Shown here piece by piece: positions 27,550 to 37,183 of a DNA stretch of 64,000 bases. The DNA is taken from positions 110,215 through 174,214 of the forward strand of contig NZ_PIJY01000045.1 of assembly GCF_008304605.1 (NCBI RefSeq). Reading direction: 5' to 3'. Each line of letters opens with the position of its first letter. Position 1 is the first letter of the stretch. Origin of the DNA: Oceanobacillus polygoni (GTDB lineage: Bacteria > Bacillota > Bacilli > Bacillales > Amphibacillaceae). The position numbers were made by a program, and so were the translations under genes. The notes below the pieces were generated by a model, which had not been told where the DNA came from, did no database searches, and saw nothing but the letters and a program-made list of their open reading frames with translations.

Positions 27550-27961
27550 GTTAGTCAAGACAATGATTACATCGCTTGTTGTATTATTAGTGATAGCAAT
27601 TGCTTCATTAGTAGTTGTTTTAAATGTTGTTGGTGAAAGTGAACAAGGTGATGCACAATCGATTGATGACATTGTTAACTATTCCTATGAATCACCAGAA
27701 ATTACAACCGATTTAGAAGATGGGGTCTTTGTAAGAATCCAGTTTCAAATTGTAACCGATGGGAAATCCACATTAAAAGAGGTTGAAAAACGTGATTTCC
27801 AACTAAAAAACATTATTATAAAAGAGCTTGCAACGAAAACGGAGGAAGATTTCAAATCAGGACTTTCTGATATAGAGCAGGTTATTAAGTCAAGACTAAA
27901 CGAACTGATGGAAGAAGGACAAATTACAGAAGTATATACCATCAATAAAATACTTCAATAG
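27542..27961 (+). CDS. fliL: Flagellar basal body-associated protein FliL
   Basis: A 139-residue single-pass membrane protein associated with the stator. The membrane segment is about residues 7-29 (MITSLVVLLVIAIASLVVVL). The periplasmic-side domain includes VRIQFQIVTD and the conserved region before IIIKELATKTEEDF. The ATG at 27542 follows GGTGAAAAGG and overlaps swrD. Confidence 0.92.
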   Translation: MSKLVKTMITSLVVLLVIAIASLVVVLNVVGESEQGDAQSIDDIVNYSYESPEITTDLEDGVFVRIQFQIVTDGKSTLKEVEKRDFQLKNIIIKELATKTEEDFKSGLSDIEQVIKSRLNELMEEGQITEVYTINKILQ

Positions 27962-27994
27962 AATAAAAACTCCTAATAGGAGGTGGTGTAATTA

Positions 27995-28990
27995 ATGGAT
28001 GAAGTTCTCTCACAAAATGAAATAGATGCATTATTATCAGCGATAACCTCTGGCGAAATGGATGCTGAAGTATTGAAAAAAGAAGAGCAAGAGAAAAAGG
28101 TGCGGGTGTATGATTTTAAACGCGCATTGCGTTTCTCTAAAGATCAGATAAGAAGCATCTCTCGAATTCATGAAAATTATGCAAGAATGCTAACAACCTA
28201 TTTCTCATCGCAGCTAAGAACGTATGTTAATATTTCGGTAACATCTGTTGATCAGGTGCCATTTGAAGAGTTCGTGCGCTCGATTCAAAAAATGACTGTA
28301 TTGAACGTATATAGTGTTGAACCATTGGATGGTAATTTAATCATGGAGGTTAATCCTAATATTGCTTATGCATTGCTTGATCGAATACTAGGTGGAAAAG
28401 GGAATACGATTAATAAAAACAGCAATTTAACAGAAATCGAAAAGTTACTGCTCCGTCAATTTTTTGAAAAAGCTGTGTATACCTTGCAAGAATCATGGGC
28501 TTCCATTGCGGAAATAGATCCTCGGTTAGAGGATTTTGAAGAAAATCCTCAATTTTTACAGATGGTTGCACCAAATGATACTGTAGTAGTCGTTTCCATG
28601 ACAGCTGCAATCGGGGAAACAACTGGTATGCTTAATATTTGTATCCCACATATCATATTGGAGCCAATTATACCTAAGCTCTCTGCACACTATTGGATGC
28701 AAGCGGAGAAAAAAAATCGGGACGCTACAGCATTTAATAAAATGTCGAAGAATTTAAAGCAAACTGATGTAGAAGTAAAAGCGATTCTTGGAGAAAGTAC
28801 GATAGCAATCAATGAATTTTTGACATTAAAACAAAATGATGTAATTGCACTTGACCAGAAAATCGACCTTCCGATAAAACTTGCTGTTAACAATGAAGTA
28901 AAATTCCTTGTGCAGTCAGGCAAGTATAAAAATAAAATGTCTGTACAAATATTAGATGAAATAAAAAGGGGTGAGCAAAATGATGAATGA
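27995..28990 (+). CDS. fliM: Flagellar motor switch protein FliM
   Basis: C-ring protein that binds CheY-P. The 331 residues start with the CheY-binding peptide LSQNEIDALLSAI. The CheC-like middle domain and the C-terminal SpoA domain (IKLAVNNEVKFLVQSGKYKNKMSVQI) are present. AGGAGGTGG precedes the ATG. The 3' end overlaps fliY by 11 bp. Confidence 0.97.
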   Translation: MDEVLSQNEIDALLSAITSGEMDAEVLKKEEQEKKVRVYDFKRALRFSKDQIRSISRIHENYARMLTTYFSSQLRTYVNISVTSVDQVPFEEFVRSIQKMTVLNVYSVEPLDGNLIMEVNPNIAYALLDRILGGKGNTINKNSNLTEIEKLLLRQFFEKAVYTLQESWASIAEIDPRLEDFEENPQFLQMVAPNDTVVVVSMTAAIGETTGMLNICIPHIILEPIIPKLSAHYWMQAEKKNRDATAFNKMSKNLKQTDVEVKAILGESTIAINEFLTLKQNDVIALDQKIDLPIKLAVNNEVKFLVQSGKYKNKMSVQILDEIKRGEQNDE

Positions 28991-30146
28991 TGGCATGCTT
29001 TCACAGGAAGAAATTGATGCACTTTTAAATATTTCAGAAGACAATACGTCAGATGCAAAAGAGCAAAGCTATCTTTCCGATATTGAAATTGATGCGCTAG
29101 GAGAAATTGGCAATATTTCTTTTGGCAGTTCTGCCACCACTCTATCTACCTTATTAAATCAGAAGGTGGAAATTACAACGCCAACAGTAGACGTAATTGA
29201 AAGAAATCGTATCGGTGATGAATTTACTTTCGAACCAGTTAGTATTCAAGTGAACTACATAGAAGGGTTTACAGGCAAAAATGTGTTTGTCATAAAAGCC
29301 GGAGATGCAGCAATAATTGCAAATATTATGCTTGGTGGGGACGGAACAAATCCAGATAGTGAATTGAATGAAATCCATTTAAGTGCAGTTCAAGAAGCAA
29401 TGAACCAAATGATGGGTGCAGCTGCAACAAGTATGTCTACTGTGTTTAATAAACGGGTGGATATATCCCCGCCGTCGATATTGGATGAAAATGTTACTGG
29501 TATTAGCAACGAGGATGTTTTTGATGAAGATGTCTATGTAAAAGTGTTTTTTAAACTAACTGTTGGGAATTTGATCAATTCCAACATGATGCAATTAATT
29601 CCATTGCATTTCGCAAAAGATTTAGTTGATGAGCTTTTAACGAAAGATAATTCATCAGAGACGAAAGAGACTGCTGCGACATTAGAAGTCGAGCGACCTG
29701 TGGCTGAAAAAAGTCAAACAACCAAAGAAAACAAGCAGGTTGTTTATGAAGAGCCTTTACAAATGGTGGCGAAAGGTGAACAAACTGAGCCGCAATATTT
29801 GGGGCATAAAGTTATAAGCCCACATACACAGGTTCAGCAAGCAGCCTTCTCTGATTTCGAAAAGGTTGAATTAAATTCTGGTCAGCAACGTAACCTTGAT
29901 ATGTTACTTGATATACCATTAAAAGTGACCGTTGAGCTTGGCCGAACAAAAAAATCAATTAACGATATACTTGAACTGGCTTCAGGTTCTATTATTGAGC
30001 TTGATAAGCTAGCAGGTGAACCGGTTGATATTCTAGTAAATGATAAACTTGTAGCTGAAGGTGAAGTTGTTGTGATTGAAGAAAACTTCGGTGTTCGTGT
30101 TACAGATATTATTAGTCAGTATGACCGGATTAGGAATTTAAAATAA
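28980..30146 (+). CDS. fliY: Flagellar motor switch phosphatase FliY
   Basis: C-ring protein that also dephosphorylates CheY-P; the main CheY-P phosphatase at the motor in B. subtilis. It has an N-terminal CheY-binding peptide (LSQEEIDALLNI), two CheC-type active-site segments (IGEIGNISFGSSATTLS-like, and VQEAMNQMMGAAATSM), a variable linker of about 90 residues and a C-terminal FliN-like SpoA domain with MLLDIPLKVTVELGRTKKSI. The start at 28980 has AAAGGGGTGAG. Confidence 0.95.
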   Translation: MMNDGMLSQEEIDALLNISEDNTSDAKEQSYLSDIEIDALGEIGNISFGSSATTLSTLLNQKVEITTPTVDVIERNRIGDEFTFEPVSIQVNYIEGFTGKNVFVIKAGDAAIIANIMLGGDGTNPDSELNEIHLSAVQEAMNQMMGAAATSMSTVFNKRVDISPPSILDENVTGISNEDVFDEDVYVKVFFKLTVGNLINSNMMQLIPLHFAKDLVDELLTKDNSSETKETAATLEVERPVAEKSQTTKENKQVVYEEPLQMVAKGEQTEPQYLGHKVISPHTQVQQAAFSDFEKVELNSGQQRNLDMLLDIPLKVTVELGRTKKSINDILELASGSIIELDKLAGEPVDILVNDKLVAEGEVVVIEENFGVRVTDIISQYDRIRNLK

Positions 30147-30163
30147 TTAGGGGGAATAACCAA

Positions 30164-30526
30164 ATGGCAGAACGAATTTTAATTGTGGATGATGCAGCAT
30201 TTATGCGAATGATGATTAAGGATATCCTTACAAAGAATGGTTATGAAATAGTTGGGGAAGCACAGGACGGAGCGCAGGCGGTTGAAAAATACAAAGAATT
30301 GACACCTGATTTAGTGACCATGGATATTACGATGCCAGAAATGGATGGAATTACAGCATTAAAAGAAATAAAGAAAGTTAACCCAGACGCTAAAATCATT
30401 ATGTGTTCTGCGATGGGACAACAGGCAATGGTGATTGACGCTATTCAAGCGGGAGCAAAAGACTTTATTGTAAAGCCATTCCAAGCAGATAGGGTAATCG
30501 AAGCGATTCAAAAAGCTTTAAACTAA
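30164..30526 (+). CDS. cheY: Chemotaxis response regulator CheY
   Basis: Single-domain receiver of 120 residues. The acidic pair Asp9-Asp10, the phospho-acceptor Asp54 in TMDITMPEMDG and Lys104 in FIVKPF are all present. In Bacillus, CheY-P binds FliM and FliY to promote counter-clockwise rotation. The kinase that should phosphorylate it, CheA, is not in this operon. Confidence 0.97.
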   Translation: MAERILIVDDAAFMRMMIKDILTKNGYEIVGEAQDGAQAVEKYKELTPDLVTMDITMPEMDGITALKEIKKVNPDAKIIMCSAMGQQAMVIDAIQAGAKDFIVKPFQADRVIEAIQKALN

Positions 30527-30533
30527 GAAACGA

Positions 30534-31202
30534 GTGAGCAGGTTGAAGAAAAAAGTTCTTTACAGTTTCTGTTTGAGTACCATTCTTATTCTATCATTTT
30601 TCTCCTTCCAGACGGATGCAGCACCAAACAGTGTGTTGGAATGTCTGGGGGAGGAAGCTGATTGTGAAGATGATGAAATTCCAAAAAACGAATTGGAAGA
30701 AAACGAAAATGATAGTGATTTACTAACGGATAATAATAAGTCCAGTTCCATGGCGTTTGAATTAGTTAGAATGTTTTTTGCATTATTACTAGTTCTTGGA
30801 TTAATTTATGTGCTGCTTAAGTTTTTAAATAAACGAAACAAACTTTTCAACCAGGTGAAGGCACTAGAAAATTTAGGTGGGATATCTGTAGGACAAAATC
30901 GTTCTATTCAAATCATTCGAATTGGAAAAAGACTTTATTTAGTTGGTGTAGGTGAAAACGTCGAAATGCTTCAAGAGATTACTGACGAAGAAGTGAAACA
31001 AGATATTTTACGCAACCGAGAGGAAACACAGGAAAATTTTCCAATCGGATCGTTGTTGTCATCCGTTGTTTCTTCCAAAAAAAATCAGACAAACCAATCG
31101 TCTGGTAGTGAATTTAAGAAGCTTTTCTCGAATGAACTTAACAACTTGAAGCAAAACCGAAAAAATATAATCAATAAGCACAAGGAAGATACGCATGAAT
31201 GA
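30534..31202 (+). CDS. fliO: Flagellar export protein FliO/FliZ
   Basis: Assembly factor for the FliP ring of the export gate. The 222 residues have a signal-peptide-like N-terminus, a short acidic extracytoplasmic part, one membrane segment near residues 76-98 (MFFALLLVLGLIYVLLKFL) and a cytoplasmic domain with LGGISVGQNRSIQIIRIGKRLYLV-type strands. The GTG start is my choice; TTG at 30543 is also possible because the spacing is ambiguous. It overlaps fliP by 8 bp. Confidence 0.88.
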   Translation: MSRLKKKVLYSFCLSTILILSFFSFQTDAAPNSVLECLGEEADCEDDEIPKNELEENENDSDLLTDNNKSSSMAFELVRMFFALLLVLGLIYVLLKFLNKRNKLFNQVKALENLGGISVGQNRSIQIIRIGKRLYLVGVGENVEMLQEITDEEVKQDILRNREETQENFPIGSLLSSVVSSKKNQTNQSSGSEFKKLFSNELNNLKQNRKNIINKHKEDTHE

Positions 31203-31860
31203 ATTTATCGATATATTTTCTAGTTCCGATCCAGCTAACGTATCCACGTCTGTTCGGTTAATACTGTTATTAACCATTTTTTCACTAGCGCCAGGAATAT
31301 TGATTTTAATGACAAGCTTTACAAGAATTGTGATTGTGCTTTCGTTTGTTCGAACTTCTTTAGCGACACAACAAATGCCACCAAACCAAGTGCTCATTGG
31401 TTTAGCTTTATTTCTTACTTTCTTTATTATGGCTCCAACGTTTAGTGAGGTCTATCAAGAAGCGCTACAGCCACTTTTTGATGAAGAAATCACATTGGAT
31501 GAGGCATATGAAAATGCCAGTGCACCATTGAAGGATTTTATGGCAAGACATACGAGGCAAAAGGATTTAGCACTATTCCTTGATTATACACAGGTAGAAG
31601 CACCTGAAACAATACAAGATATTCCACTAACAACATTAGTACCAGCATTCGCAATTAGTGAATTAAAAACAGCCTTTCAAATGGGGTTCATGATTTTTAT
31701 TCCATTTTTGATTATTGATATGGCTGTAGCAAGTGTACTGATGTCAATGGGAATGATGATGCTTCCGCCGGTTATGATTTCGTTACCTTTTAAAATTTTA
31801 CTCTTCGTCTTAGTGGATGGATGGTATTTAATAACACAATCCTTACTGAATGGCTTTTAA
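31195..31860 (+). CDS. fliP: Flagellar export gate protein FliP
   Basis: Core of the FliPQR export gate. The 221 residues have several membrane helices, with the conserved segments LAPGILILMTSFTRIVIVLS, RTSLATQQMPPNQVLIGLA and MSMGMMMLPPVMISLPFKI. No long N-terminal signal peptide, as usual in Bacillus. It overlaps fliO. Confidence 0.97.
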   Translation: MNEFIDIFSSSDPANVSTSVRLILLLTIFSLAPGILILMTSFTRIVIVLSFVRTSLATQQMPPNQVLIGLALFLTFFIMAPTFSEVYQEALQPLFDEEITLDEAYENASAPLKDFMARHTRQKDLALFLDYTQVEAPETIQDIPLTTLVPAFAISELKTAFQMGFMIFIPFLIIDMAVASVLMSMGMMMLPPVMISLPFKILLFVLVDGWYLITQSLLNGF

Positions 31861-31892
31861 CATGAGGATATGAAAGAAAGGAGCTTTTTCAA

Positions 31893-32162
31893 ATGAGCAG
31901 TGAATTCGTACTGACCTTGGCTGAACAAGGTATATTTACAATATTACTTGTTACAGGACCATTGCTTATATTAGCTCTTGCAGTCGGTTTATTGGTGAGT
32001 ATCTTTCAAGCTACAACACAAATACAAGAACAAACCTTAGCTTTTATCCCAAAGATTGTCGCTGTTTTTTTAGGACTCATTTTCTTTGGACCGTGGATGC
32101 TTACCACGATGGTTGAATTTGCTTCATCTATTTTTCAAAATATTAATCAGTTTGTAGGGTAA
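31893..32162 (+). CDS. fliQ: Flagellar export gate protein FliQ
   Basis: An 89-residue, two-helix membrane protein of the export gate. The conserved stretch LVSIFQATTQIQEQTLAFIPK is present. AAAGGAGC precedes the ATG, 32 bp after fliP. Confidence 0.96.
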   Translation: MSSEFVLTLAEQGIFTILLVTGPLLILALAVGLLVSIFQATTQIQEQTLAFIPKIVAVFLGLIFFGPWMLTTMVEFASSIFQNINQFVG

Positions 32163-32165
32163 AAC

Positions 32166-32945
32166 ATGCTTGATTTAATTTCTATTAATAGCCTTCCAGT
32201 TTTTCTGCTTATATTAGTACGAGTATTGGCTTTTTTTGTGACGATGCCGTTATTTTCTTATCGAACAGTGCCATTACCTTTTAAAATAGGCTTAAGTTTT
32301 TTTCTAGCGATGATTATGTTCTATACGGTTGATGCTTCTCAATTGGTTGTAAATGAAATGTATATTTTTCTATTAGTCAAAGAAGCATTAGTTGGAGTTC
32401 TTATTGGTCTTATTTCATTTATAATTGTGTCTGCAATACAGGTAGCTGGTGGATTTATTGATTTCCAAATGGGGTTTGCGATAGCGAACGTTGTGGATCC
32501 ACAAACAGGAGCACAAAGTCCATTAACTGGACAGTATTTATATATGATTGCACTTTTATTTTTATTAGCAGTTGATGGACATCATTTGATCATTGATGGG
32601 ATATTTAATAGCTACCGTTTTATTCCGCTCGAAACCTTTATCCCATTTCACAATTATTCGATAGCGGACTTTGTCATTACCTCATTTAATAGCATGTTTA
32701 TTATTGCGTTTCAGATCGCTATACCGATTGTAGGGTGTTTGTTCTTAGTCGATGTTGCACTTGGGATTATTGCTCGAACCGTACCGCAGATGAACGTGTT
32801 TGTTGTTGGATTGCCAATTAAAATATTAGTCAGCTTTCTAGCGATACTTGTATTTCTTGCACTTTATATGACACTGGCAAGAAATTTGTTTGCAACGATG
32901 TTTGAAACAATGCGTGGACTAATGCAGCTTTTTGGAGGTGCTTAA
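32166..32945 (+). CDS. fliR: Flagellar export gate protein FliR
   Basis: A 259-residue membrane protein that completes the FliPQR gate. Six or so hydrophobic helices; conserved FIDFQMGFAIANVVDPQTGAQ and RTVPQMNVFVVGLPIKI. The ribosome binding site (TAGGG) is weak and lies at the end of fliQ, so coupling is likely. The 3' end carries the Shine-Dalgarno of flhB. Confidence 0.96.
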   Translation: MLDLISINSLPVFLLILVRVLAFFVTMPLFSYRTVPLPFKIGLSFFLAMIMFYTVDASQLVVNEMYIFLLVKEALVGVLIGLISFIIVSAIQVAGGFIDFQMGFAIANVVDPQTGAQSPLTGQYLYMIALLFLLAVDGHHLIIDGIFNSYRFIPLETFIPFHNYSIADFVITSFNSMFIIAFQIAIPIVGCLFLVDVALGIIARTVPQMNVFVVGLPIKILVSFLAILVFLALYMTLARNLFATMFETMRGLMQLFGGA

Positions 32946-32946
32946 T

Positions 32947-34026
32947 TTGCACTTGAAAATGGATTTACAATTTTTTGCAGGTGAAAAAACAGAGAAAGCT
33001 ACTCCAAAAAAGCGTCTTGATGAACGAAAAAAAGGAAAGGTAGCAAAAAGCCAGGATATAAATACTGCACTTTTATTATTATTTTGTTTTACTACCTTAT
33101 TTTTATTTGGTGGATTTATTTTAGAACATATGACTGGAATATATCAGCGGACATTTATTGAGTTTATCGACTGGGAATTAACGGAATTTACCGTTCAACA
33201 AATTCTTAACAGCGCAACAATCGAAGCAGTAAAGATGCTTGCTCCAATTATGTTAATTGCAATTATCGCAGGAGTTGCCTCTAATTTATTGCAGGTAGGT
33301 TTTTTGTTCACAACAGAACCGTTAAAATTTGACTTAAAGAAAATTGATCCAATTCAAGGAGCAAAACGAATTTTTTCAATCCGAGCACTTGTTGAGCTAT
33401 TAAAGTCGTTATTAAAAATTGCTTGTATTGGTACGATAACCTTCTCCGTTATTTGGCTCTATAAAGATGAAATGCTGATGACGGCATTTACAAACGCTGA
33501 AAATGCACTAGCTTTCTTTGCAAGAGTTACAAGTATCATGGCGTTTGCGGCAATTATTGCTCTATTATTATTAGCGGTATTTGACTATGCTTACCAACGG
33601 TTTGATTTCGAAAAAAATATGCGAATGTCTAAACAGGATATTAAGGATGAATATAAAAATGTTGAAGGCGATCCTTTAATTAAATCGAAAATCAAAGAAA
33701 AGCAGCGACAGATAGCAACGAGACGAATGATGAGTGAAGTACCAAATGCAGATGTTGTCATTACAAACCCAACGCATTATGCGGTAGCTATTAAATATGA
33801 CGAAGAAAAGGCGAGTGCACCATATATTCTTGCAAAAGGTACAGACCAAACAGCATTAAAAATAAAAGAAATAGCTAAAGCAAATGACATTATTACCGTA
33901 GAAAACAGACCATTAGCGAGAGGGCTTTATCGTGCAACAGAAATTGGTGACATCATTCCAGAGGAATTTTTCCAAGCTGTTGCAGAAGTTCTAGCTTATG
34001 TATATCGATTAGAGAAAAAGGCATGA
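32947..34026 (+). CDS. flhB: Flagellar export switch protein FlhB
   Basis: Export apparatus protein that switches substrate specificity after autocleavage. The 359 residues include four membrane helices and the cleavage motif Asn274-Pro-Thr-His in ITNPTHYAVAI. I chose TTG at 32947, since GGAGGTG lies 6 bp upstream and the N-terminus MHLKMDLQFFAGEKTEKATP then matches the Bacillus protein (written here within the limit). A paralogue of its C-terminal part is ylqH at 5229-5507. Confidence 0.96.
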   Translation: MHLKMDLQFFAGEKTEKATPKKRLDERKKGKVAKSQDINTALLLLFCFTTLFLFGGFILEHMTGIYQRTFIEFIDWELTEFTVQQILNSATIEAVKMLAPIMLIAIIAGVASNLLQVGFLFTTEPLKFDLKKIDPIQGAKRIFSIRALVELLKSLLKIACIGTITFSVIWLYKDEMLMTAFTNAENALAFFARVTSIMAFAAIIALLLLAVFDYAYQRFDFEKNMRMSKQDIKDEYKNVEGDPLIKSKIKEKQRQIATRRMMSEVPNADVVITNPTHYAVAIKYDEEKASAPYILAKGTDQTALKIKEIAKANDIITVENRPLARGLYRATEIGDIIPEEFFQAVAEVLAYVYRLEKKA

Positions 34027-34046
34027 ACAAGTAAGGAGAGACATAA

Positions 34047-36083
34047 ATGAAAGCGCGGGATTTATCAGTACTTTTAGCAGTTATATTAGTAATCATCATG
34101 TTGGTCATCCCGCTACCGGGTTGGCTGTTAAGTGTGCTGATTTTAGTTAATATCACATTATCGCTAATGGTTATCTTAGTGGCAATGAATACACAGGAAC
34201 CATTACAGTTTTCTGTATTTCCGACGATTATCTTACTGCTAACTTTATTTCGACTTGCGCTAAATGTTTCGACTACAAGATCGATATTAGCGGAAGCAGA
34301 TGCTGGTGGAGTTGTTGATACATTTGGATCATTTGTAATTGGAGATAATCCACTTGTTGGTTTTGTAGTATTTATCATATTAGTTATTATTAATTTCCTC
34401 GTTATCACAAAAGGATCAGAGCGTGTATCTGAAGTAGCTGCACGATTTTCTTTAGATGCGATGCCAGGTAAGCAAATGAGTGTTGATGCAGATTTAAATG
34501 CTGGCCTGATTTCAGAAAGTCAAGCACGAGAGAGACGTGAAAAAGTGGAACGGGAAGCCGATTTTCATGGCTCGATGGATGGTGCGAGTAAATTCGTTAA
34601 AGGGGATGCAATTGCAGGCATTATTATTGTGCTAATCAATATCGTTTTCGGATTAATTATTGGTATCGTACAAATGGGCATGCCTTTTGGAGAAGCTGTT
34701 GATACATTTATTCGATTAACCGTTGGAGATGGTTTAGTCAGTCAGATTCCGGCGTTACTCATGTCAACAGCTACTGGAATCGTCGTTACACGCTCTGCTG
34801 GAAACGGAAATCTTGGTTCAGAAGTAACAGGGCAATTGCTGCAATATCCAAAGTTATTATATATTGCAGCAGGTACGATTTTTCTTCTTGGACTAACTCC
34901 AATTAATTTCTTTTTAACGACAACGTTAGCTGCTGTATTAGGAGTGAGTGGATACTTACTACAAAAGCAATCTGAAAAGCCGTCAGAAATACAAACGGAG
35001 GAAGAAGAAGATCAAACAGAGAGCACTGCGATGAAGTCTTCTGAAAATGTTGTTAGCCTTCTAAGTATGGATCCAATAGAATTTGAGTTCGGCTACGGTC
35101 TAATTCCGTTGGCCGATACAAATCAAGGTGGAGATTTATTGGATCGAATTATTATGATTCGAAGGCAACTTGCTATAGAGCTAGGGATTGTCATTCCAGT
35201 TGTCCGAATCCGGGATAATATTCAATTAAATCCAAACGAATATCGATTAAAAATTAAAGGAAATGAAGTTGCAACTGGTGAACTTTTACTGGATCATTAT
35301 TTAGCAATGGCTCCAGATTTCAGTAATGATGAAATGGATGGAATTGATACGAAGGAACCAGCCTTTGGCCTGCCTGCAAAATGGATTAGCGAAGAAAATA
35401 AAGATGAAGCAGAATTATCAGGCTATACGGTGGTAGATCCACCTTCGGTTGTGTCCACACACATTACGGAAGTAATCAAACAGCATGCACATACATTGCT
35501 AGGTAGACAGGAAACGAAACAGTTAATCGATCATTTAAAGGAGAGCTATCCAATTTTGGTTGATGAAGTAACTCCTGAACCACTAGCAATTGGTGATATT
35601 CAGAAAGTATTTGCTAAGTTATTAAAAGAAAATATTTCCATTCGTAATTTACCGATTATTTTTGAGACGTTAGCAGATTTTTCAAAAATGACGAATGATA
35701 CGGAGCTTCTTGGGGAATATGTGAGACAAGCACTTTCTTCACAGATTACGAAGCAGTATACAGGTGAGGATATGCAAATGAAGGTCATTACAGTTTCCGG
35801 TAAAGTAGAAAAGTTAATTGCTGATCATATACAGCAAACGGAACATGGCAATTATTTAGCACTTGACCCGGAATCACAACAAGAAATTATAAAGACAATT
35901 CATACAGAAGCAGAGAAACTTGCACTACAAGAAGAGTCTACCATTGTTCTTTGCTCACCTGCTATTCGAATGTATTTAAAGCAATTGCTTGATCGATTCT
36001 TACCGCAAGTGATTGTGCTTTCTTATAACGAACTTGAGCCAGATGTACAGGTACAAAGTGTTGGGGTGGTGAATGTAGCATGA
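34047..36083 (+). CDS. flhA: Flagellar export protein FlhA
   Basis: Largest export-gate component, 678 residues. The N-terminal half has about eight membrane helices with the FHIPEP-family segments TRFSLDAMPGKQMSVDADL (as ARFSLDAMPGKQMSVDADLN) and GMPFGEA. The C-terminal cytoplasmic domain docks chaperone-substrate complexes. GTAAGGAGAG precedes the ATG. It overlaps flhF by 4 bp (ATGA). Confidence 0.97.
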   Translation: MKARDLSVLLAVILVIIMLVIPLPGWLLSVLILVNITLSLMVILVAMNTQEPLQFSVFPTIILLLTLFRLALNVSTTRSILAEADAGGVVDTFGSFVIGDNPLVGFVVFIILVIINFLVITKGSERVSEVAARFSLDAMPGKQMSVDADLNAGLISESQARERREKVEREADFHGSMDGASKFVKGDAIAGIIIVLINIVFGLIIGIVQMGMPFGEAVDTFIRLTVGDGLVSQIPALLMSTATGIVVTRSAGNGNLGSEVTGQLLQYPKLLYIAAGTIFLLGLTPINFFLTTTLAAVLGVSGYLLQKQSEKPSEIQTEEEEDQTESTAMKSSENVVSLLSMDPIEFEFGYGLIPLADTNQGGDLLDRIIMIRRQLAIELGIVIPVVRIRDNIQLNPNEYRLKIKGNEVATGELLLDHYLAMAPDFSNDEMDGIDTKEPAFGLPAKWISEENKDEAELSGYTVVDPPSVVSTHITEVIKQHAHTLLGRQETKQLIDHLKESYPILVDEVTPEPLAIGDIQKVFAKLLKENISIRNLPIIFETLADFSKMTNDTELLGEYVRQALSSQITKQYTGEDMQMKVITVSGKVEKLIADHIQQTEHGNYLALDPESQQEIIKTIHTEAEKLALQEESTIVLCSPAIRMYLKQLLDRFLPQVIVLSYNELEPDVQVQSVGVVNVA

Positions 36084-37183
36084 AGGTAAAAAAATATATA
36101 GCAGCCACTATGCCTGAGGCAATGAATCAGGTTCGAAAAGAACTAGGTTCAGATGCAGTAATTCTTAATTCTAAGGAAATCCAACAACGTGGAATGTTTG
36201 GTTTTTTTAAAAAGAAGCAGATTGAGGTAGTTGCTGCGCTTGATCCTAGTCCGATACGAACAAAGAAAAGTCATAAACAAGCTACAGAAGTACATGTGAC
36301 GAATAAAGGAAATAATATAAAGTTCGAAAATGATCATGTACTTCAGGAAATTAAAAACCTGAAAAAAATGATTGACGTACAGTCTAGACAGGAAGCGTTA
36401 AGTTTTTCCCCTTCCTATCAAATAGCGTATGAACATTTGCTTGATCAGGAGGTTCATCCTAATTTGGCTAAAGAAATTGTCGAGTCGGTAAGTGAAAAGC
36501 AAGGCGATATCGAATTAGATTCTATCATGGATAACATTGGTTTGGTGATAGAGGATAGGCTAAGCAACGTTTTATCTCCTATCCCATTAGATAAGAAAAT
36601 TATCCAATTTGTTGGACCGACAGGAGTGGGGAAAACGACTACGATTGCAAAGGTTGCAGCAAAGATGATGCTTGAAAGTGATAAAAAAGTTGCATTTATA
36701 ACAGCTGATACGTATCGGATTGCTGCTGTGGAGCAATTAAAAACGTATGCTCGGATTTTAAATGTACCACTAGAGGTTGCCTATAGTATAGAAGATTATC
36801 ATCAAGCAATAACTAAATTTTCAAGCTATGATGTGATTTTCGTTGATACGGCTGGTAGAAACTTCCGTGACCCCAAGTATATCAATGAATTGAAAGCAAC
36901 GATTGATATGTCAATGATGGAAACCCATCTTGTCTTATCATTAACAACAAAGCCGAAGGACATTGTAGAAATCTATGAGCAGTTCGAGCACCTTGCTATT
37001 TCAAGTGTCATTTTCACGAAGCTGGATGAAACTAGACAATACGGTAGTTTGATAAATATTGTACTAGGAAAGCAAATTGGTATCACTTATTTAACAAACG
37101 GACAAGACGTTCCTGATGATTTGCTGGAAGCGGATGCCCATGCAATTCGTAAGCTTTTGGTAGGTGATTGTGGTGAAGTATGA
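36080..37183 (+). CDS. flhF: Flagellar biosynthesis GTPase FlhF
   Basis: SRP-type GTPase that helps position flagella. The 367 residues have a basic N-terminal B domain, an N domain and a G domain with P-loop GPTGVGKT at residues 179-186, then DTYRIAAVEQL, VDTAGRNFRD and TKLDETRQYG. It pairs functionally with FlhG, whose gene overlaps its end. Confidence 0.96.
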   Translation: MKVKKYIAATMPEAMNQVRKELGSDAVILNSKEIQQRGMFGFFKKKQIEVVAALDPSPIRTKKSHKQATEVHVTNKGNNIKFENDHVLQEIKNLKKMIDVQSRQEALSFSPSYQIAYEHLLDQEVHPNLAKEIVESVSEKQGDIELDSIMDNIGLVIEDRLSNVLSPIPLDKKIIQFVGPTGVGKTTTIAKVAAKMMLESDKKVAFITADTYRIAAVEQLKTYARILNVPLEVAYSIEDYHQAITKFSSYDVIFVDTAGRNFRDPKYINELKATIDMSMMETHLVLSLTTKPKDIVEIYEQFEHLAISSVIFTKLDETRQYGSLINIVLGKQIGITYLTNGQDVPDDLLEADAHAIRKLLVGDCGEV